Assembly (NCBI RefSeq): GCF_003003285.1
Contig: NZ_PVTP01000008.1
Location: forward strand, 110,312 to 174,311
Direction of reading: 5' to 3'
Source: Yoonia maritima
GTDB taxonomy: Bacteria; Pseudomonadota; Alphaproteobacteria; Rhodobacterales; Rhodobacteraceae
Length of the DNA stretch: 64,000 bases
Each line of letters opens with the position of its first letter. Position 1 is the stretch's first letter. Below, piece after piece: positions 42,766 to 51,809 of this stretch. The position numbers and the translations under genes are program-made. The notes below the pieces were generated by a model that was given only the letters and a program-made list of their open reading frames with translations, was not told where the DNA came from and did no database searches.

Positions 42766-45201
42766 ATGGCAAATTTTAGCCTTACAGAAGAGCAGTCAGC
42801 GCAATTGCACGATGTTGCAGACCGTGTTGGTACGCCATTCTATTTTTACGATGCAAATGCATTGCGTCAGCGCGTTGCTGATCTTAAGAGCCATCTGCCG
42901 GATGTGGATTTTTTCTATTCGCTGAAGGCCAATCCGAACATGTCCGTCGTCAGTACCTTGGTCGGTGCTGGCACTGGCGCAGAGGTGAGTTCGCGTCTCG
43001 AGCTGGAAACAGCGTTAGAGGCGGGTGCCGTGCCTGCGCGTTTATTGATGGTTGGCCCCGGTAAATCAGAGACAGATCTGGAACGAGCGGTCCAGCTTGG
43101 GATCAAAGCGATAGTCGTGGAATCCTTGGATGAATTGGATCAAATCGACCGGATCGCGGCGGTTAAGGGGCGTGTACAAAGCGTTGCATTGCGCATTAAC
43201 CCTGATTTCCAAGTCCATGGCGCCCGTCTCGCGATGAGCGGTCGCGCCACTCAATTTGGCATCGACCAATCTGCGATGTTGAATGCTGTGGACCGCGCAG
43301 AATCTCTACCGCATCTGCGTCTTGCCGGGCTGCACATCTATATGGGTACACGTATTCTGCAGACCAAAACACTTTATGAGAACACCCGCCAAATCCTGAA
43401 CTTGGCGCATGTTCTTATCGGCAAATTGGCAGAGCCTTTGGACTTTGTTGATGTCGGCGGCGGGTTTGGCGTGCCGTATTTTGAAGACGAAGCGGCCCTT
43501 GATCTTGCCAATGTTGGTGATGCGTTGCGCCCGCTGATAAAGTCGTTTTTGGACAAAAACCTGAAAACACGTGTTGCGATTGAATTGGGTCGTTACATGG
43601 TGGCTGAGGCTGGTTTATTTGTGACCAAAGTTGCGCAAGTGAAGATGTCCAAGAACGAGCAATTTGCGGTGTGTGATGGTGGATCGAACCTTCACACGGC
43701 GGCTGCGGGTCAGGGATTTATTCGGCGCAACTTTCCATTCACGCTGCTTCCTGCGACGCCGCGCGCGTTGGGCGAGCTCGGCATTTGCACGATGACTGGG
43801 CCGCTTTGCACGCCGATGGATGTAATTTTGTCCGCTGTTGACGTGGTGGACCCTGTTGCAGGCGATTTGGTGTGTATTCACCAATCTGGGGCTTATGGTC
43901 CATCGGCGTCGCCGGTGAATTTCTTGGGCTTTGGTGGCCCTGCAGAGGTCATGGCTGATGGTGATCAGTTGACAGTCGCACAAGCTGCACCGGCATGGCA
44001 GGATCGTCTTGCAGCACAACGTCCAAAACCTGTGCGTCCGGCTAAATTGCCAAACGATGCGCCTTTGCCAGAGCCATTTAATCACGAGGTCTTGCACCGG
44101 ATAACGCCTCTGAAGGGTCTGTTCGAAAAGGTTGGTACTGCGTTAGAAAACGATCCGGAGGCCTGGACGACGTTGTGGGACGACACAACGGTACGAGCGT
44201 TGACGACGATTGGCGTGCCTGACAGCCACAACGGTTTCAGTCTTGCGGAGACAGATCTGGGTATTAGTGACTGCAGCCACGCCTTGCATGTTGCTGTTAT
44301 TGAACGGCTGGCCCAGTTCGACCCAAGCTGCATTCTTGCATTGCCGGGGCCCTCGTTGTCGGGTGGAGCTGTTTTGGCAGCCGGAAGCGATGACCAAATC
44401 GACCGCTTTTTCAATGCTTACAGGTCAGGCCCACAGGGTACGTTTTTCGCCGTAACAGAGCCTGAAGTCGGATCCGACGCATCCAAAGGCACGACGATTG
44501 TGACCACAAATTCTGACGGGCGTATGGTGCTGAATGGCACGAAAATGCTTGTCGGTGGCGTGGCACGTGCCAAGATCGGTTTGGTTTTTGCGCAAATGGA
44601 AAACACGGGTGCGGCGGTGTTGGTGATGCTTTCGCCGCAAGACCATAGTGACTGCCTCACGATCACGCGCTTGCCTGCGTCAGGTCTGGCGGGGGCTGAT
44701 CTGTGTCATGTCGAGATGCGCGATGTGCCTATTACACCTGATATGTTGATCGGAGCACGTACCCCTGGTGCCACTACTTTACGTGACGGTTTCATGGCGA
44801 TTAACGGTGTGTTTGAACGTAATCGCCCCGTTGTTGCAGCGCTCGCGCTTGGCAATGCCGCGGGCATGTTAGATCGGTTGGAAATGGCCGGTCATGCGAC
44901 TGCATTTGCAGGTATGCGCAGGCGGTATGCCAGTTTGCTTGGGCGGCTAGCGCTTGTGCTTGAGGATCAGGCACGCGGTCGCCCACGCAGTCACCGCATT
45001 AGCGAAATCAAACACCAAGCGATTGCATTCTCAGATGATCTGGTGCGCCGAATTCCACTGCAAGCCGCAACAACCATGTTCACTGATCCGCGGCTCCGCC
45101 GGAAAATGCGCGACGCCAAGGCGTTTGAATACATGGAAGGTACGTCAAACATACACCTGTTGAATGCGTTCCGCAGTTTTGCATCCGAGGTGCCAGCATG
45201 A
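42766..45201 (+). CDS. Fusion of a fold-III PLP decarboxylase and an acyl-CoA dehydrogenase
   Basis: An 811-residue two-domain protein. Residues 1-420 are a diaminopimelate/ornithine-decarboxylase-like enzyme: PLP Lys54 in YSLKANPN, phosphate loop DVGGGFGVPY, ELGRYMVAEAG and active-site Cys348 in GPLCTPMD. After a proline-rich linker (about 420-440), residues 440-811 form an acyl-CoA dehydrogenase: AVTEPEVGSDASKG, LNGTKMLVGGV and the C-terminal EYMEGTSNIHLLNAF holding the Glu. The fusion suggests decarboxylation coupled to oxidation of one carrier-bound unit. The decarboxylase resembles that associated with exosortase-A loci. The frame is intact across the join. Confidence 0.88.
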   Translation: MANFSLTEEQSAQLHDVADRVGTPFYFYDANALRQRVADLKSHLPDVDFFYSLKANPNMSVVSTLVGAGTGAEVSSRLELETALEAGAVPARLLMVGPGKSETDLERAVQLGIKAIVVESLDELDQIDRIAAVKGRVQSVALRINPDFQVHGARLAMSGRATQFGIDQSAMLNAVDRAESLPHLRLAGLHIYMGTRILQTKTLYENTRQILNLAHVLIGKLAEPLDFVDVGGGFGVPYFEDEAALDLANVGDALRPLIKSFLDKNLKTRVAIELGRYMVAEAGLFVTKVAQVKMSKNEQFAVCDGGSNLHTAAAGQGFIRRNFPFTLLPATPRALGELGICTMTGPLCTPMDVILSAVDVVDPVAGDLVCIHQSGAYGPSASPVNFLGFGGPAEVMADGDQLTVAQAAPAWQDRLAAQRPKPVRPAKLPNDAPLPEPFNHEVLHRITPLKGLFEKVGTALENDPEAWTTLWDDTTVRALTTIGVPDSHNGFSLAETDLGISDCSHALHVAVIERLAQFDPSCILALPGPSLSGGAVLAAGSDDQIDRFFNAYRSGPQGTFFAVTEPEVGSDASKGTTIVTTNSDGRMVLNGTKMLVGGVARAKIGLVFAQMENTGAAVLVMLSPQDHSDCLTITRLPASGLAGADLCHVEMRDVPITPDMLIGARTPGATTLRDGFMAINGVFERNRPVVAALALGNAAGMLDRLEMAGHATAFAGMRRRYASLLGRLALVLEDQARGRPRSHRISEIKHQAIAFSDDLVRRIPLQAATTMFTDPRLRRKMRDAKAFEYMEGTSNIHLLNAFRSFASEVPA

Positions 45202-46073
45202 GCGTTCATTTCGATCTAACGCACCTTGTGTCGGGTGATTTCGAATGTCTCGAGCCAGCTGATCCTGCTTGGTTGGATCAAGAAGAGTATTGGGAAGATT
45301 TTAACGCGCGATTCTTCAATTCGAACGGGCGTGTTTATGACACCGCACGCGATAGCAATGTGAAAACTTGGTTAACTGCACCTGACCGCGCGCCGTTTTC
45401 CACGATGGCAGAGCAGTTGATTGATGACCTATCTGGCCGCGTTGATCTGACGGATGTGGATCTGGTTTTGCTTGCACATTGGATGCCAGATTTGCACCTC
45501 GGGACGTCTGTGACGAATTTTGCCCAACATAAGCTTGGCATCGATAACGGTTTGGGTTTTGCGGTGTCAGATCGCGGCCCGTCCGCCCCATTGTTCGCCA
45601 TTGATATGGCTGCCCGCTATCTGGAAAAGGGCAAGCGCAAGGCGTTGGTGATGACGATGGACCAAAAGCATCTGCTGTACCGGACGCCTCTGGTTGATGA
45701 ACTGCAACCACGCAATGCCGGTGCGATCCTGTTGCTTGAGGCAGATGGCGCGGGCGGCATGCAATATGGTGGATACACCCGCGCTGCAAATGTGCCGGAG
45801 GCCGAAGTCGTAGGCCATATTGCGCAGGTTTGCAGTGACGCAGGATTGGACCGAAAGGACGTGACGGTCATCGCTGCGCCTGACGTCGTGTCGTTAGTCG
45901 CTGACGGCGGGCCTGCGGCACCTTACGAGATGGATCGTTTATGTGCAGGCCCGTTTGCTGCGCTCGCAGACATGCAGGCCTTTGCAGATTCGGTCCTGCT
46001 GATCACATATTACAACGGTGAATTGGTGACGGTATTGTTGCAACTCGCCTCTGCATCGGAGGCCTGCGCATGA
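45198..46073 (+). CDS. KASIII-like protein lacking catalytic residues
   Basis: The 291-residue product has a KASIII-type core (FAVSDRGPSAPLFAIDMAAR), but the nucleophile Cys is replaced by Arg126 and both the PHN and GH motifs are missing. It overlaps the previous gene by 4 bases and an intact-site KASIII gene by 4. It could be a non-catalytic partner, comparable in idea to the chain-length factor of type II polyketide synthases, which lost its Cys. Catalysis by this chain alone is unlikely. Confidence 0.75.
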   Translation: MSVHFDLTHLVSGDFECLEPADPAWLDQEEYWEDFNARFFNSNGRVYDTARDSNVKTWLTAPDRAPFSTMAEQLIDDLSGRVDLTDVDLVLLAHWMPDLHLGTSVTNFAQHKLGIDNGLGFAVSDRGPSAPLFAIDMAARYLEKGKRKALVMTMDQKHLLYRTPLVDELQPRNAGAILLLEADGAGGMQYGGYTRAANVPEAEVVGHIAQVCSDAGLDRKDVTVIAAPDVVSLVADGGPAAPYEMDRLCAGPFAALADMQAFADSVLLITYYNGELVTVLLQLASASEACA

Positions 46074-47065
46074 GACTGGCTGGCTTAGCAACACATATCC
46101 CAACGGGACGCATCGCCGCTGAAACGATTATTGCGGCGGCTGGTGGAACACGTGCGGAGGCGCAGGTGTTTTGCCGGATGTTCGACATGACACATGTGTC
46201 TGCAGTGCCTGAAGGTGAAACGCTGATGCCGCAGCTTTCGGGCATTCTTGATGATCTTAATTGCGACCAAGATGTGAGCGTTCCTGATGCTTTGATCCAT
46301 GTCCATGGACAGCCTTTGCAAGTGCCTAATGGCGTTGCGTCGCCGATCCAGCCATTGCGTCAAAGTCATCCGTTTCTCGCCAATGTGCAGCGGTGTTATG
46401 ACGTCGATCAGCACAATTGCAGCGGCATGTTCTGGGCGCTTGATCTGGCGCGCACGTTGCTGGGGACGGGGCTTGCGACATCTGTGCTTATCCTTGGTGG
46501 CGATAGCCATATAGGTCTGCCGGTGCGCGATCGTTATGTGCCGGGCTGTACGTTGATGGGGGATGCATTCTGCGGGATTGTAGTCGATTTGGATCAGGCC
46601 GGGCCGCAGTTTGGCAAGATTGCGTTGCATACGCATCCTGAGTTTGCGAGCGGCAGGGCAGGGACCACAGCACAGATGGGCGCGTTTTTCGCAGCACATA
46701 GCGACATGGTGGCGCGGGCGTTGGAAGACGTGAATTTCGGTTGGTCGGGTAAGGGGGCATTGCTGCCCCACAACGTCAATCGCATGGCATGGAGCAGTTT
46801 TGCCCGCAGTTATAATGTTGCCGCGTCGCGCATCCGATTGGATTTGCTGCCTGATGTCGGCCATTGCTACGTGTGCGACCCTTTTTTGCTGCTCGCTGCT
46901 GAACGTGAACGCGATCCGCATTTGCGTGGTGCGCCGACTCTTTTATCGGTGGGAATGGGCGGCTACGTCGGCGCCGCTGGTATCGTGCCCGCCGCCAAAA
47001 TTATCGAAAAATCAGAAAACATAAAAAAGGAGGCGGCACCATGTATGCAACTTCTGGATTACTGA
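46070..47065 (+). CDS. Ketoacyl-ACP synthase III-like protein, catalytic partner
   Basis: A 331-residue protein with Cys117 in DQHNCSGMFWALD, His234 in LLPHNVNRMAW and His265 in VGHCYVCDPF. It overlaps the inactive KASIII-like gene by four bases and the following ligase gene by 25 bases. The tail KIIEKSENIKKEAAPC lies over that ligase's ribosome site. It and the preceding protein probably form one complex, because their genes are translationally coupled. Confidence 0.8.
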   Translation: MRLAGLATHIPTGRIAAETIIAAAGGTRAEAQVFCRMFDMTHVSAVPEGETLMPQLSGILDDLNCDQDVSVPDALIHVHGQPLQVPNGVASPIQPLRQSHPFLANVQRCYDVDQHNCSGMFWALDLARTLLGTGLATSVLILGGDSHIGLPVRDRYVPGCTLMGDAFCGIVVDLDQAGPQFGKIALHTHPEFASGRAGTTAQMGAFFAAHSDMVARALEDVNFGWSGKGALLPHNVNRMAWSSFARSYNVAASRIRLDLLPDVGHCYVCDPFLLLAAERERDPHLRGAPTLLSVGMGGYVGAAGIVPAAKIIEKSENIKKEAAPCMQLLDY

Positions 47066-48591
47066 CCCAGTTCCTCGTCGATGCAGCTGCGCGCGCGCCT
47101 GACGATAGGGCTGTCGTGGACGCGCAGATGGAATTGACCTATGGCGCGTTGGCGAAAGCCGCCGGAGCTGTTGCCGACACGCTAGCATCCTTGGGTGTGC
47201 AGCCTGGCGACCGTGTTATCCTGGCGGTTCCAAATTCAATTACGTTTTGTGCGGCCTATTGGGGGATTTTGGCGGTCGGCGCTGTGGCGGTTCCGCTGAA
47301 CCCCGGCACGAAAGTTGACAAGCTTGCGTTCATCTTGACCGATTGCGAACCAACTGCCGTGATCGCGGATGACGAGGTTTTGGAGATTCTGAAACGTGCA
47401 CAGGGGCAATCTGGCCTGCATATGCCTGTTGTGACGCGCACAAGCGTGACAGATCTGATCCAGCCCATGCAGGGCAGTTCCGATTTGCGCAACCCGCCTG
47501 TCTTGGATCAAGATCTTGCGACGATTATCTATACCTCTGGATCGACTGGTCAGCCCAAGGGCGTGATGCTGTCCCATTTGAACATGACGTCAGCGGCGCG
47601 ATCTGTGGCGCAATATTTGGGATACCGCGCGGACGATCATATCTTTTGTGCAGTACCAATGACATTTGACTACGGACTGCATCAGATAACGATGGCGGCG
47701 CTGACGGGCGCATCAGTTCAAGCGGAGCCAAGTTTTACGCAACCGTTTTTCGCGCTCAAACAGCTTGCAGCGAGTAAAGCGACAGTGCTGCCGTTGGTGC
47801 CGACGATGGTACCGCTGATTGCCCCTGTCGCGGATCGGTTCGACCTGTCGCGTGTGCGGCTCGTGTCATCGACGGCTGCGGCGTTTTTCCCCGAACTAAT
47901 CGATGATGTTCAACGGATGATGCCCGATGCAACTGTCTTTTCGATGTACGGCCTGACCGAATGTCACCGCTGCACCTATTTACCGCCGGCAGAATTGGGG
48001 CGGCGCAAAACATCCGTGGGGATCGCGATCCCGAACACGGAAATGTGGGTGGTTGATGCGGCAGGTGTCCACCATCGCCATTCCGCCACTGGTGAACTGG
48101 TGATCCGCGGTAGCACCGTGATGAAAGGCTACTGGAAGAACCCAGAAGCCACAGAAAAATGCCTTAAACCGGGTCCGTTTCCAGGCGAACGCGTGTTGCA
48201 CACCGGCGATACATGTCGATTGGACGCAGAAGGTTTCCTATTTTTTGTTGGCCGATCCGACGACATTTTGAAGATCGGGGGCGAAAAAGTAGCGCCTTCA
48301 GAAGTCGAAGCGGCACTGATCGCACATGATCAGGTGCAAGAGGTCTGCGTTTTGGGTGCGCCGCATCCGGTGCACGGGCAAGTTTGCATCGCGCATGCGG
48401 TGTACGATGGTCCGCCAGAGACACTTGTCGCCTGGTGCCGCACCCAGCTCGATGCCCATGCGGTACCATTCAAGGTGATGGTCTATGACGCCTTGCCTCG
48501 GACCCAAAACGGCAAAGTGGACCGCGCAATTTTGCAGAACAATTTCACCAATGCACACAGCAAAAAAACAGCGAAGCAAACCGTAAGCTGA
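47041..48591 (+). CDS. Acyl-CoA ligase-like AMP-forming enzyme
   Basis: A 516-residue adenylating enzyme. Motifs: IIYTSGSTGQPKGVMLSH, the substrate-pocket TFDYGLHQITMAALTG, YGLTECHRCTYLP, TGDTCRLDAEGFLFFVGRSD and IGGEKVAPSEVE, with the catalytic Lys near the end in QNGKVD. It resembles the ligases found with fold-III decarboxylases in exosortase-A loci. A strong AAGGAGG ribosome site precedes ATG 47041. It probably loads a carboxylic acid onto the adjoining carrier (48610). The substrate is unknown. Confidence 0.85.
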   Translation: MYATSGLLTQFLVDAAARAPDDRAVVDAQMELTYGALAKAAGAVADTLASLGVQPGDRVILAVPNSITFCAAYWGILAVGAVAVPLNPGTKVDKLAFILTDCEPTAVIADDEVLEILKRAQGQSGLHMPVVTRTSVTDLIQPMQGSSDLRNPPVLDQDLATIIYTSGSTGQPKGVMLSHLNMTSAARSVAQYLGYRADDHIFCAVPMTFDYGLHQITMAALTGASVQAEPSFTQPFFALKQLAASKATVLPLVPTMVPLIAPVADRFDLSRVRLVSSTAAAFFPELIDDVQRMMPDATVFSMYGLTECHRCTYLPPAELGRRKTSVGIAIPNTEMWVVDAAGVHHRHSATGELVIRGSTVMKGYWKNPEATEKCLKPGPFPGERVLHTGDTCRLDAEGFLFFVGRSDDILKIGGEKVAPSEVEAALIAHDQVQEVCVLGAPHPVHGQVCIAHAVYDGPPETLVAWCRTQLDAHAVPFKVMVYDALPRTQNGKVDRAILQNNFTNAHSKKTAKQTVS

Positions 48592-48609
48592 CCTTGAAAG
48601 GACTGTCCC

Positions 48610-48876
48610 ATGTCAACACAAATTGAAGCACAAGTTATTGTTTCCATTGTAGAACTTCTGGAAATGGAAGACAGCAGTGCGATTACCCTTGCAACCAAGA
48701 TCGAAGGTGATCTGGGGATCGACAGCGGTCTGTTGCTAGAGCTGTTCATGATGCTTGAAGAGAACGTCGCGAATCTTGAAATCGACCCGGCAGAACTACG
48801 GCCCGAGGAATTCGAGACAGTGGGTAGTTTTGCAAAGATGATCGCAACATGTGTCAAAGGCACAGTTGCGGCATGA
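48610..48876 (+). CDS. Carrier protein (third of three)
   Basis: An 88-residue acidic carrier with the phosphopantetheine Ser39 in DLGIDSGLLLELFMML, the clearest ACP/PCP signature of the three. GAAAGGA lies upstream of ATG 48610, and its stop overlaps the following adenylating enzyme by four bases. It lies between two adenylating enzymes and may be charged by either. Confidence 0.85.
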   Translation: MSTQIEAQVIVSIVELLEMEDSSAITLATKIEGDLGIDSGLLLELFMMLEENVANLEIDPAELRPEEFETVGSFAKMIATCVKGTVAA

Positions 48877-50405
48877 CCATGGCAGCCACAACATTTGCGT
48901 CGGATCCACGCAGCATGTTGCAAAGTATTCATGCCGGATTTTCTGGTGTGGATACGCCAGCATATCGCACCGCAGTCGGTGATCTAAGCTTTGCGAAATT
49001 GCATGACGCTTCGGCGGCTTTAGCGGAACGCCTGATGACGATGGATGCCGGCCAAAACCGGCATCCTGTTCTGATTTGGGGTCACAAAGATCTGCCATAT
49101 ATGGTGGCATATTGGGCCTGCCTTTTGGCTGGCATGCCATTGGTTCCGGTTGAACCCGAGACACCCGTTGATCGGCTGTGTCAGATCGCAGAGGTCTGTC
49201 AGGCGGACATCATTTTAGACGCCACTATTGATGCGCCCTTTATCGACATTCTATCTGTTCCCGGTCTACCGGTGCTGGACATTGACGTGAATGCGGTCCC
49301 GCTTGCATCTGTCACTGTGCCTGACTTTGCGGCGGATGACGTTGCATATATCATGTTTTCATCAGGCACCTTGGGGCAACCGAAAGGGATTCAGGTTACC
49401 TATACGAACCTTGCCGATTTTGTGGATTGGTTGCCCGAATTGCTGCCTGAAACAGATCATGCGGGTGTTACCGGCAACATTCGCCATTGCTTTGATGTGT
49501 CGTTATTTGAACTTTGGATGTCGTGGACCCGGCGCGCGCCGATCACTGCTTTGGATCACGCGGATTTTGCCAATTCGACCGGCTATATCGCGCGGCTGGC
49601 CAATGATGGAGTGACCCTATCGGTATCCACCCCGTCAATTACCCGCCTGCTTTTGAAGAACAAGCGCTACAATGGTGATGTGCTGCCCCAGATGCGGGCA
49701 TTTGTGTTTTGCGGCGAACCGCTGACCAAAGCCATTGTCGCTGAATTGTTTACCCGTTTTCCGGGGTGCCGTGTCGTGAACACCTACGGGCCAACGGAAT
49801 GCACGGTCGCTGTCACATCTGTTGATATCACGGCCGCACATCTGACTGCCGAGGAGGACATACCCATCGGCACACCGCGTCATGGTGTCATGGTCTATAC
49901 CGCGAATGATACGTCATGTGGCGAGATGATGATCGCGGGGAAGTGTGTTGCGAAGGGCTATTTTGGTCTACCAGAAAAGCAAGCCCACGCATTTCCTTTT
50001 ACACAAACCTATCGGTCTGGTGACTGGGCTGCGGTGGATGCGCAGGGCCAATGGACGTTCCAAGGCCGGATGGATCGCGAAGTTAAAATCCAAGGTGTGC
50101 GCATCGATCTAAACGACATCGAGGCACATATCCGCAAGCAAGAAGGTGTCGAAGACGTTGTTGTCGAACCCTACATGCTACGCGGCGAACCACGGGCGCT
50201 GAATGCCTTTGTCATCGGTGACGCCAGTGACGAAACGCTGGCAAGTTTGGCGCAAACACTTGCGTCTGAATTGCCGCCCTATTTGGTCCCTCGGTTTTGG
50301 TACAGCGGGTTTGTCACTGTGTTGAACAACAATTCCAAAATTGACCGCTCGCATTTGCACGACGCAGTAAAGACCGCGGCCTTTAAACACGTCCACACTG
50401 CCTGA
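48873..50405 (+). CDS. Stand-alone amino acid adenylating enzyme (A-domain, DltA-like)
   Basis: A 510-residue adenylation protein without an attached carrier or condensation domain. Core motifs: FSSGTLGQPKGIQVTYTN (A3, with T-L replacing S-T), HCFDVSLFELWMSW (A4, keeping the Asp that binds an alpha-amino group), NTYGPTECTVAV (A5), YRSGDW (A7), GRMDREVKIQGVRIDL (A8) and the Lys in NNSKIDRS (A10). It should activate an amino acid and load it onto a discrete carrier, probably the one just upstream. Start ATG 48873 uses the overlap; ATG 48879 is an alternative. Confidence 0.85.
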   Translation: MTMAATTFASDPRSMLQSIHAGFSGVDTPAYRTAVGDLSFAKLHDASAALAERLMTMDAGQNRHPVLIWGHKDLPYMVAYWACLLAGMPLVPVEPETPVDRLCQIAEVCQADIILDATIDAPFIDILSVPGLPVLDIDVNAVPLASVTVPDFAADDVAYIMFSSGTLGQPKGIQVTYTNLADFVDWLPELLPETDHAGVTGNIRHCFDVSLFELWMSWTRRAPITALDHADFANSTGYIARLANDGVTLSVSTPSITRLLLKNKRYNGDVLPQMRAFVFCGEPLTKAIVAELFTRFPGCRVVNTYGPTECTVAVTSVDITAAHLTAEEDIPIGTPRHGVMVYTANDTSCGEMMIAGKCVAKGYFGLPEKQAHAFPFTQTYRSGDWAAVDAQGQWTFQGRMDREVKIQGVRIDLNDIEAHIRKQEGVEDVVVEPYMLRGEPRALNAFVIGDASDETLASLAQTLASELPPYLVPRFWYSGFVTVLNNNSKIDRSHLHDAVKTAAFKHVHTA

Positions 50406-50444
50406 TCGGTTTGTGTGGATTCCAGATTGCACAAAGAGGTTATT

Positions 50445-51791
50445 ATGACTGTTCAAACCCTTCCTGTCTTCGATGCGAGTTCTGAATTTTATCAAAATAT
50501 CGGCTTGCTGAAAGTCGCTGAAATGGCAATGCGCAAGCACGGCGATGCCGTCGTGATCCGCGCCAGCGATGTGCGCGACATGGTTCTGCTGACCAGCACT
50601 GAAGCCGTCAGGTATTGGAAAAGCCACCAAGGACATTTTCTGACCGAAATGGGTGAAATTGCCAGCAACGCGGCGATTACCCAGATCATTTTGGGGGACG
50701 CGTTAGAGCAACCTGAAAACGCCGCCCTTTGGGACAGCACCCGCAAGGCATTGGGCGTGGTGAACCGTAACTGGGAAAAGTGGTCAGAGCGATCTTTGGT
50801 GACGGCGACAAACAAGCTGTTAGCGGATATCGCGTCTGCCGGACCCTCGGTTGATCTGCGAGGATTGTGTAGCATTTGGTCGGTTCGTGCTCTTGTGCCT
50901 ACGTTGTTTGGCGAAAGCCTGCCTGACGTTGAGATGCGCGAAGGTTTGATGCAGATCGAACAATTCTACTACGCCATGAGCACACAGGACGCGGACGAAA
51001 CCAAAGTGCCTTCTGACATGCCTGAATTCACCGCTGCTCGCGATTTTCTGGATCGGGCTACTGGGCTTGCGATGGATAATATCAAACCTGGCGATGAAAC
51101 CGTGATTGCGCTCGCGCTTGCGGCACTTCCTGAAGATACGCCGCGCAATATGAAGATCGATTGCTTGCGCCCGACACTAGGGCGGTGGTTGCTTGAAAAG
51201 TTGAACATCGATGGTCTGGCTTTGCTTTGGGCGCTGACCCATATCGCACAGGATGAAACATTAGGTGACGATATGCGTGCCGAGCTGCAAGACACAGATC
51301 CGTTCGTGACCCATGATCTGGACACGCCGCTGTCGTTTTCTGTCGTGCAAGAATGTCTGCGGATGTACCCTGAATTGCCGTTTATTTACCGCATCACCAG
51401 CCAGCCTGTCGAACTGTTTGGTCATCAAATTCCCGAACGCACGACCGTCGTTTTCGCGCCATGGTTGGTGCAACGTGATCCGCGGTATTGGGACAAGCCG
51501 AATAGTTTCGATGGGAAACGTTTCCTCACACCCAATGAGGACAAAAGCGCGTATCTGCCATTTGGTATTGGACCGCGTGTGCGCACGCGTACCTCATTCT
51601 TGCAGCACCAATTGTCTGTCGCTGTCCGTGCTGTGATGCAAAATTTCAATGTGCAACTGGCTGCTGATGCTAAGCGCGGCAATATCCGACCCATTCTACG
51701 GTCGACGCTTGCGCCACGCGGCGAAGTATCCGTCAGCTTTACTGAGCACAGCGAAACTGACGTCCCTCAAAAAATGACCTCAACCGTCTGA
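50445..51791 (+). CDS. Cytochrome P450 homologue without the heme-ligand cysteine
   Basis: A 448-residue P450-fold protein. The K-helix ExxR (E303 to R306) lies in VQECLRMYPELPF, and the DPRYWDKP and RFL elements are normal. In the heme loop FGIGPRVRTRTSF the Cys is Arg380 (codon CGC, 51582-51584), and the usual following Gly is Arg. The I-helix oxygen motif is also gone (LLEKLNIDGLALLWAL). It cannot be a normal oxygenase and may be a helper protein, like the Cys-less P450s EryCII and DesVIII. ATG 50445 follows AGAGG. Confidence 0.8.
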   Translation: MTVQTLPVFDASSEFYQNIGLLKVAEMAMRKHGDAVVIRASDVRDMVLLTSTEAVRYWKSHQGHFLTEMGEIASNAAITQIILGDALEQPENAALWDSTRKALGVVNRNWEKWSERSLVTATNKLLADIASAGPSVDLRGLCSIWSVRALVPTLFGESLPDVEMREGLMQIEQFYYAMSTQDADETKVPSDMPEFTAARDFLDRATGLAMDNIKPGDETVIALALAALPEDTPRNMKIDCLRPTLGRWLLEKLNIDGLALLWALTHIAQDETLGDDMRAELQDTDPFVTHDLDTPLSFSVVQECLRMYPELPFIYRITSQPVELFGHQIPERTTVVFAPWLVQRDPRYWDKPNSFDGKRFLTPNEDKSAYLPFGIGPRVRTRTSFLQHQLSVAVRAVMQNFNVQLAADAKRGNIRPILRSTLAPRGEVSVSFTEHSETDVPQKMTSTV

Positions 51792-51809
51792 GTTCACAGG
51801 AGCACACCA

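Noticed and set aside
46085..46921. 278-codon open frame on the minus strand
   Set aside because: It lies wholly opposite the KASIII-like gene at 46070, has an arginine/histidine-rich, non-protein-like composition and no ribosome site; it is a shadow of codon bias.
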